This document shows, one piece after another, positions 62,201 through 64,000 of a stretch of DNA of 64,000 nt. Every line of letters begins with the position of its first letter. The stretch's first letter is position 1. This stretch comes from Diploscapter coronatus (Eukaryota > Nematoda > Chromadorea > Rhabditida > Rhabditidae): NCBI GenBank assembly GCA_964036155.1, contig OZ038422.1, positions 79,321,201 through 79,385,200 of the forward strand, in the 5' to 3' direction. Made by a program: the position numbers and the translations under genes. Below the pieces are notes generated by a model. The model searched no databases. It saw only the letters and a program-made list of their open reading frames with translations, and was not told the origin of the DNA.

Positions 62201-63220
62201 GACTCCGCTCAATCAGTGCGAACAGGTAGCGATTTTTCACTTTAAAAATAGATGCGTTTCAAAAATTGATGATAGTAGGGGAAAATTTCAATTTCTTCAA
62301 TGATGATACCTGATTTTTATATACTGCTAGAGAATAGAGTTCACGAGTTACTTCTTCTTTTCGCATTGATTTGATATGTTTCAGCGATTCTTTATAAAAT
62401 TCGAAAAGTGATCATACTCATTTTCAGATGATATTTCATGCTAACACTAGCATTTATTTTTCCTGGAAAATGATTATTGTTGATTGGAGTGAAAGTCGAC
62501 ATTCATTCCGCAGTTAGAAATTGAAATTGTAGCGAAATAGTGAGTCGCGTGGAAGAGAAACGAGACGAACAGCGCATTTTTAGATATCGACGTTCTCTCC
62601 AACCAATAATACTATAATTTTAGGACATTCCGGCGCACATATCGATGGACGACCGAATGCGTCTGGTGACGGCCGGCGGCGGATTCGGGCCCGTGGCCGA
62701 CCGAGGCTATGGTGTCTCCTACATCATTGTGGGCGAGGACCAGGTCTCCTGGCACATCTCCAGCAAAATTTCCGCCGATAATACGGTAATTTTACAGTAT
62801 TTATGAAAAACAAAAGGTGAAAACAAGCTTCAAGTTGATGGTAAATATGAGAAGGTTGACTTGATTTGATATGTATGTGGGGGTCTATGGTCAATCGAAA
62901 ATCTGCTTGCAAATTAAAAAAAAAAAAGTGGAAAACTATCTATTTCGGAAGCAATGAATAAGTTCCTGGCAAATGATATTTTAGAGTTATGAATAATGTT
63001 TGTCTCGAAATTATTTTAGCAAAAATTGAATTCATTTCAAATTTCGACTTTATCAAAGTCAAAGTCTTTAGATAAATGCATTTGAAGCTATTCCGAAACT
63101 TGAAAAAATAAACGATTCGTGAATTTTTAGAGTTCGAACGAGTTCCGCGAAGAGTTGAAGCGTTCTCTGATCGACATGAAGCGACTCTTCACGGACACGC
63201 AGCCAAAGAAAGACAAATGA
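55356..63220 (+). CDS. cpt-1: Carnitine O-palmitoyltransferase 1, 779 aa, 22 exons
   Basis: The enzyme moves long-chain acyl groups from CoA to carnitine at the outer mitochondrial membrane, the gate step of fatty-acid oxidation. All 22 exons join in phase (55356-55395, 55546-55646, 55912-56001 ... 62624-62785, 63131-63220; 2,340 nt). The N-terminal regulatory segment ([14 protein letters not shown]) matches CPT1 rather than CPT2. TM1 is about residues 59-75 and TM2 104-122. The catalytic His is H474 in NTEHSW, the carnitine-site region S685-T686-S687 reads LSTSQ, and [16 protein letters not shown] and SKFS-like SKIS are present near the C-terminus. Length and landmark positions match animal CPT1 almost exactly. 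One intron (57180-57224) is 45 nt and in frame; alignment with the family says it is removed. A T-run over 20 bp lies in the intron near 56270. Confidence 0.97.
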
Positions 63221-64000
63221 CGAATCGAGATTGCGGCAGTTCTACAGTAATCCAGGCAGATAGGTTACGGTAGTTTACAGTAACCAAGCAAAGGAACGTC
63301 AATTTGTATACAGTGTAATTATCCGCTACCATTTTTGGCGAGGATTTTCAAAATTTTGATCATCCAGTTTTCATAGATGATTCGGAAATGATAATATTTT
63401 CGACAAAGGAACATGGAATTGCCGTTTCAAAAACTTACTGTGAAAAGAGCATGTTATTTCCGAGTTGCATTCAAGGTCTTTTTAAATTGAAGATTTTGAA
63501 AATCTAACCACGAAAATGGGAACTCTTTTAGGATAGTTGAAAGTGTGTTGGCTTTTCATTTCGCATACAAAAATTCGGGTTTTCTCGCCAATCTAACTCT
63601 CCACTTTTCGACCCCTTCTTTCTTCGATTCAAAAGGTAGATTTTAACAAAACGTAACGCGGTTGGTCCTTCGAATATTAGCTCAGAATTGTCTTTTCTCT
63701 AAAATGGAATGTTATTTGAAGAGAAATTTGAAAATGACCGAAGGAAATATGTTGAAATGGAAATAGAAGTGATTGTCATTTTCAAATTGCCTCTTTCAGG
63801 TTTACAGTAAAGGGTAAAAGAGTATGATATTTTCGGCTGCCACATTTAGAGTCAGGCTTTTCCTTTCTTTTTTCTTGTTTTGTTGACATTTCAGAGATTT
63901 CTATTGTACGAAAAGGCTATTTTATCCGTTTTTCATTGCTAATCATGACTAATTTCGAGTAACTCTGTAAGAAAATTTCTCAAATCATCTAATTTTGCTT
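63221..64000. other. 3' flank of the CPT1 gene
   Basis: The first 80 bp hold short direct repeats of the type TACAGTAA. I could not place a polyadenylation signal with confidence, and no further gene is seen before the window ends. Confidence 0.4.

Noticed and set aside
1..64000. CRISPR arrays, bacterial operons, ribosome binding sites and spliced-leader RNA genes.
   Set aside because: Exon-intron structure and snRNA genes show a eukaryotic genome; no regularly spaced repeats of CRISPR type were seen, and no SL1- or SL2-like leader followed by a GT donor was found.

Overview
The window looks like a nematode nuclear genome: AT-rich DNA, many-exon genes with GT-AG introns often only 40-90 nt long and TTTCAG-type acceptors, a split seven-helix chemoreceptor gene, a DEG/ENaC channel fused to EGF repeats (the nematode EGAS architecture), a nematode-type receptor tyrosine kinase and snRNA genes with a shared upstream element. 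I read genes by joining exons by eye on splice-site phase, so exon edges are predictions. No species is claimed.

Layout. 0-6.3 kb: fold-back repeats and a chemoreceptor gene (minus) with an in-frame stop in helix 7. 6.4-9.7 kb: first copy of a segmental duplication carrying a U5 and a U2 snRNA gene and a 262-bp island identical in both copies. 9.7-15.4 kb: fold-back elements, a broken kelch fragment and a beta-trefoil (fascin-like) gene (minus). 15.6-23.4 kb: receptor tyrosine kinase (plus). 24.1 kb: 5S rRNA gene (minus). 24.8-34.9 kb: second copy of the U5/U2 duplication, split by a 7.3-kb PIF/Harbinger transposon with an intact-looking DDE transposase and an unfamiliar second gene. The unsplit first copy is the empty-site reference and fixes the insertion at a 3-bp CAG target duplication. 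36-38.4 kb: U1 snRNA, U3 snoRNA and an intron-containing initiator-like tRNA-Met. 38.7-39.4 kb: a Tyr/Lys-rich secreted peptide. 40.8-47.7 kb: EGAS-like channel of about 1,010 residues (minus). 48.5-50.2 kb: a kelch fragment and a six-cysteine knottin-like secreted peptide. 50.5-55.3 kb: a Tc1-like remnant and gene-poor sequence. 55.4-63.2 kb: a complete carnitine palmitoyltransferase 1 gene of 22 exons and 779 residues.

The dominant theme is a cluster of RNA-processing RNA genes (U5 twice, U2 twice, U1, U3, 5S, tRNA-Met) inside repeat-rich DNA. U1, U3 and both U5 genes share an element about 40-60 bp upstream of the RNA start. The protein genes appear functionally unrelated to each other: sensory receptor, ion channel, kinase, fatty-acid oxidation and secreted peptides.
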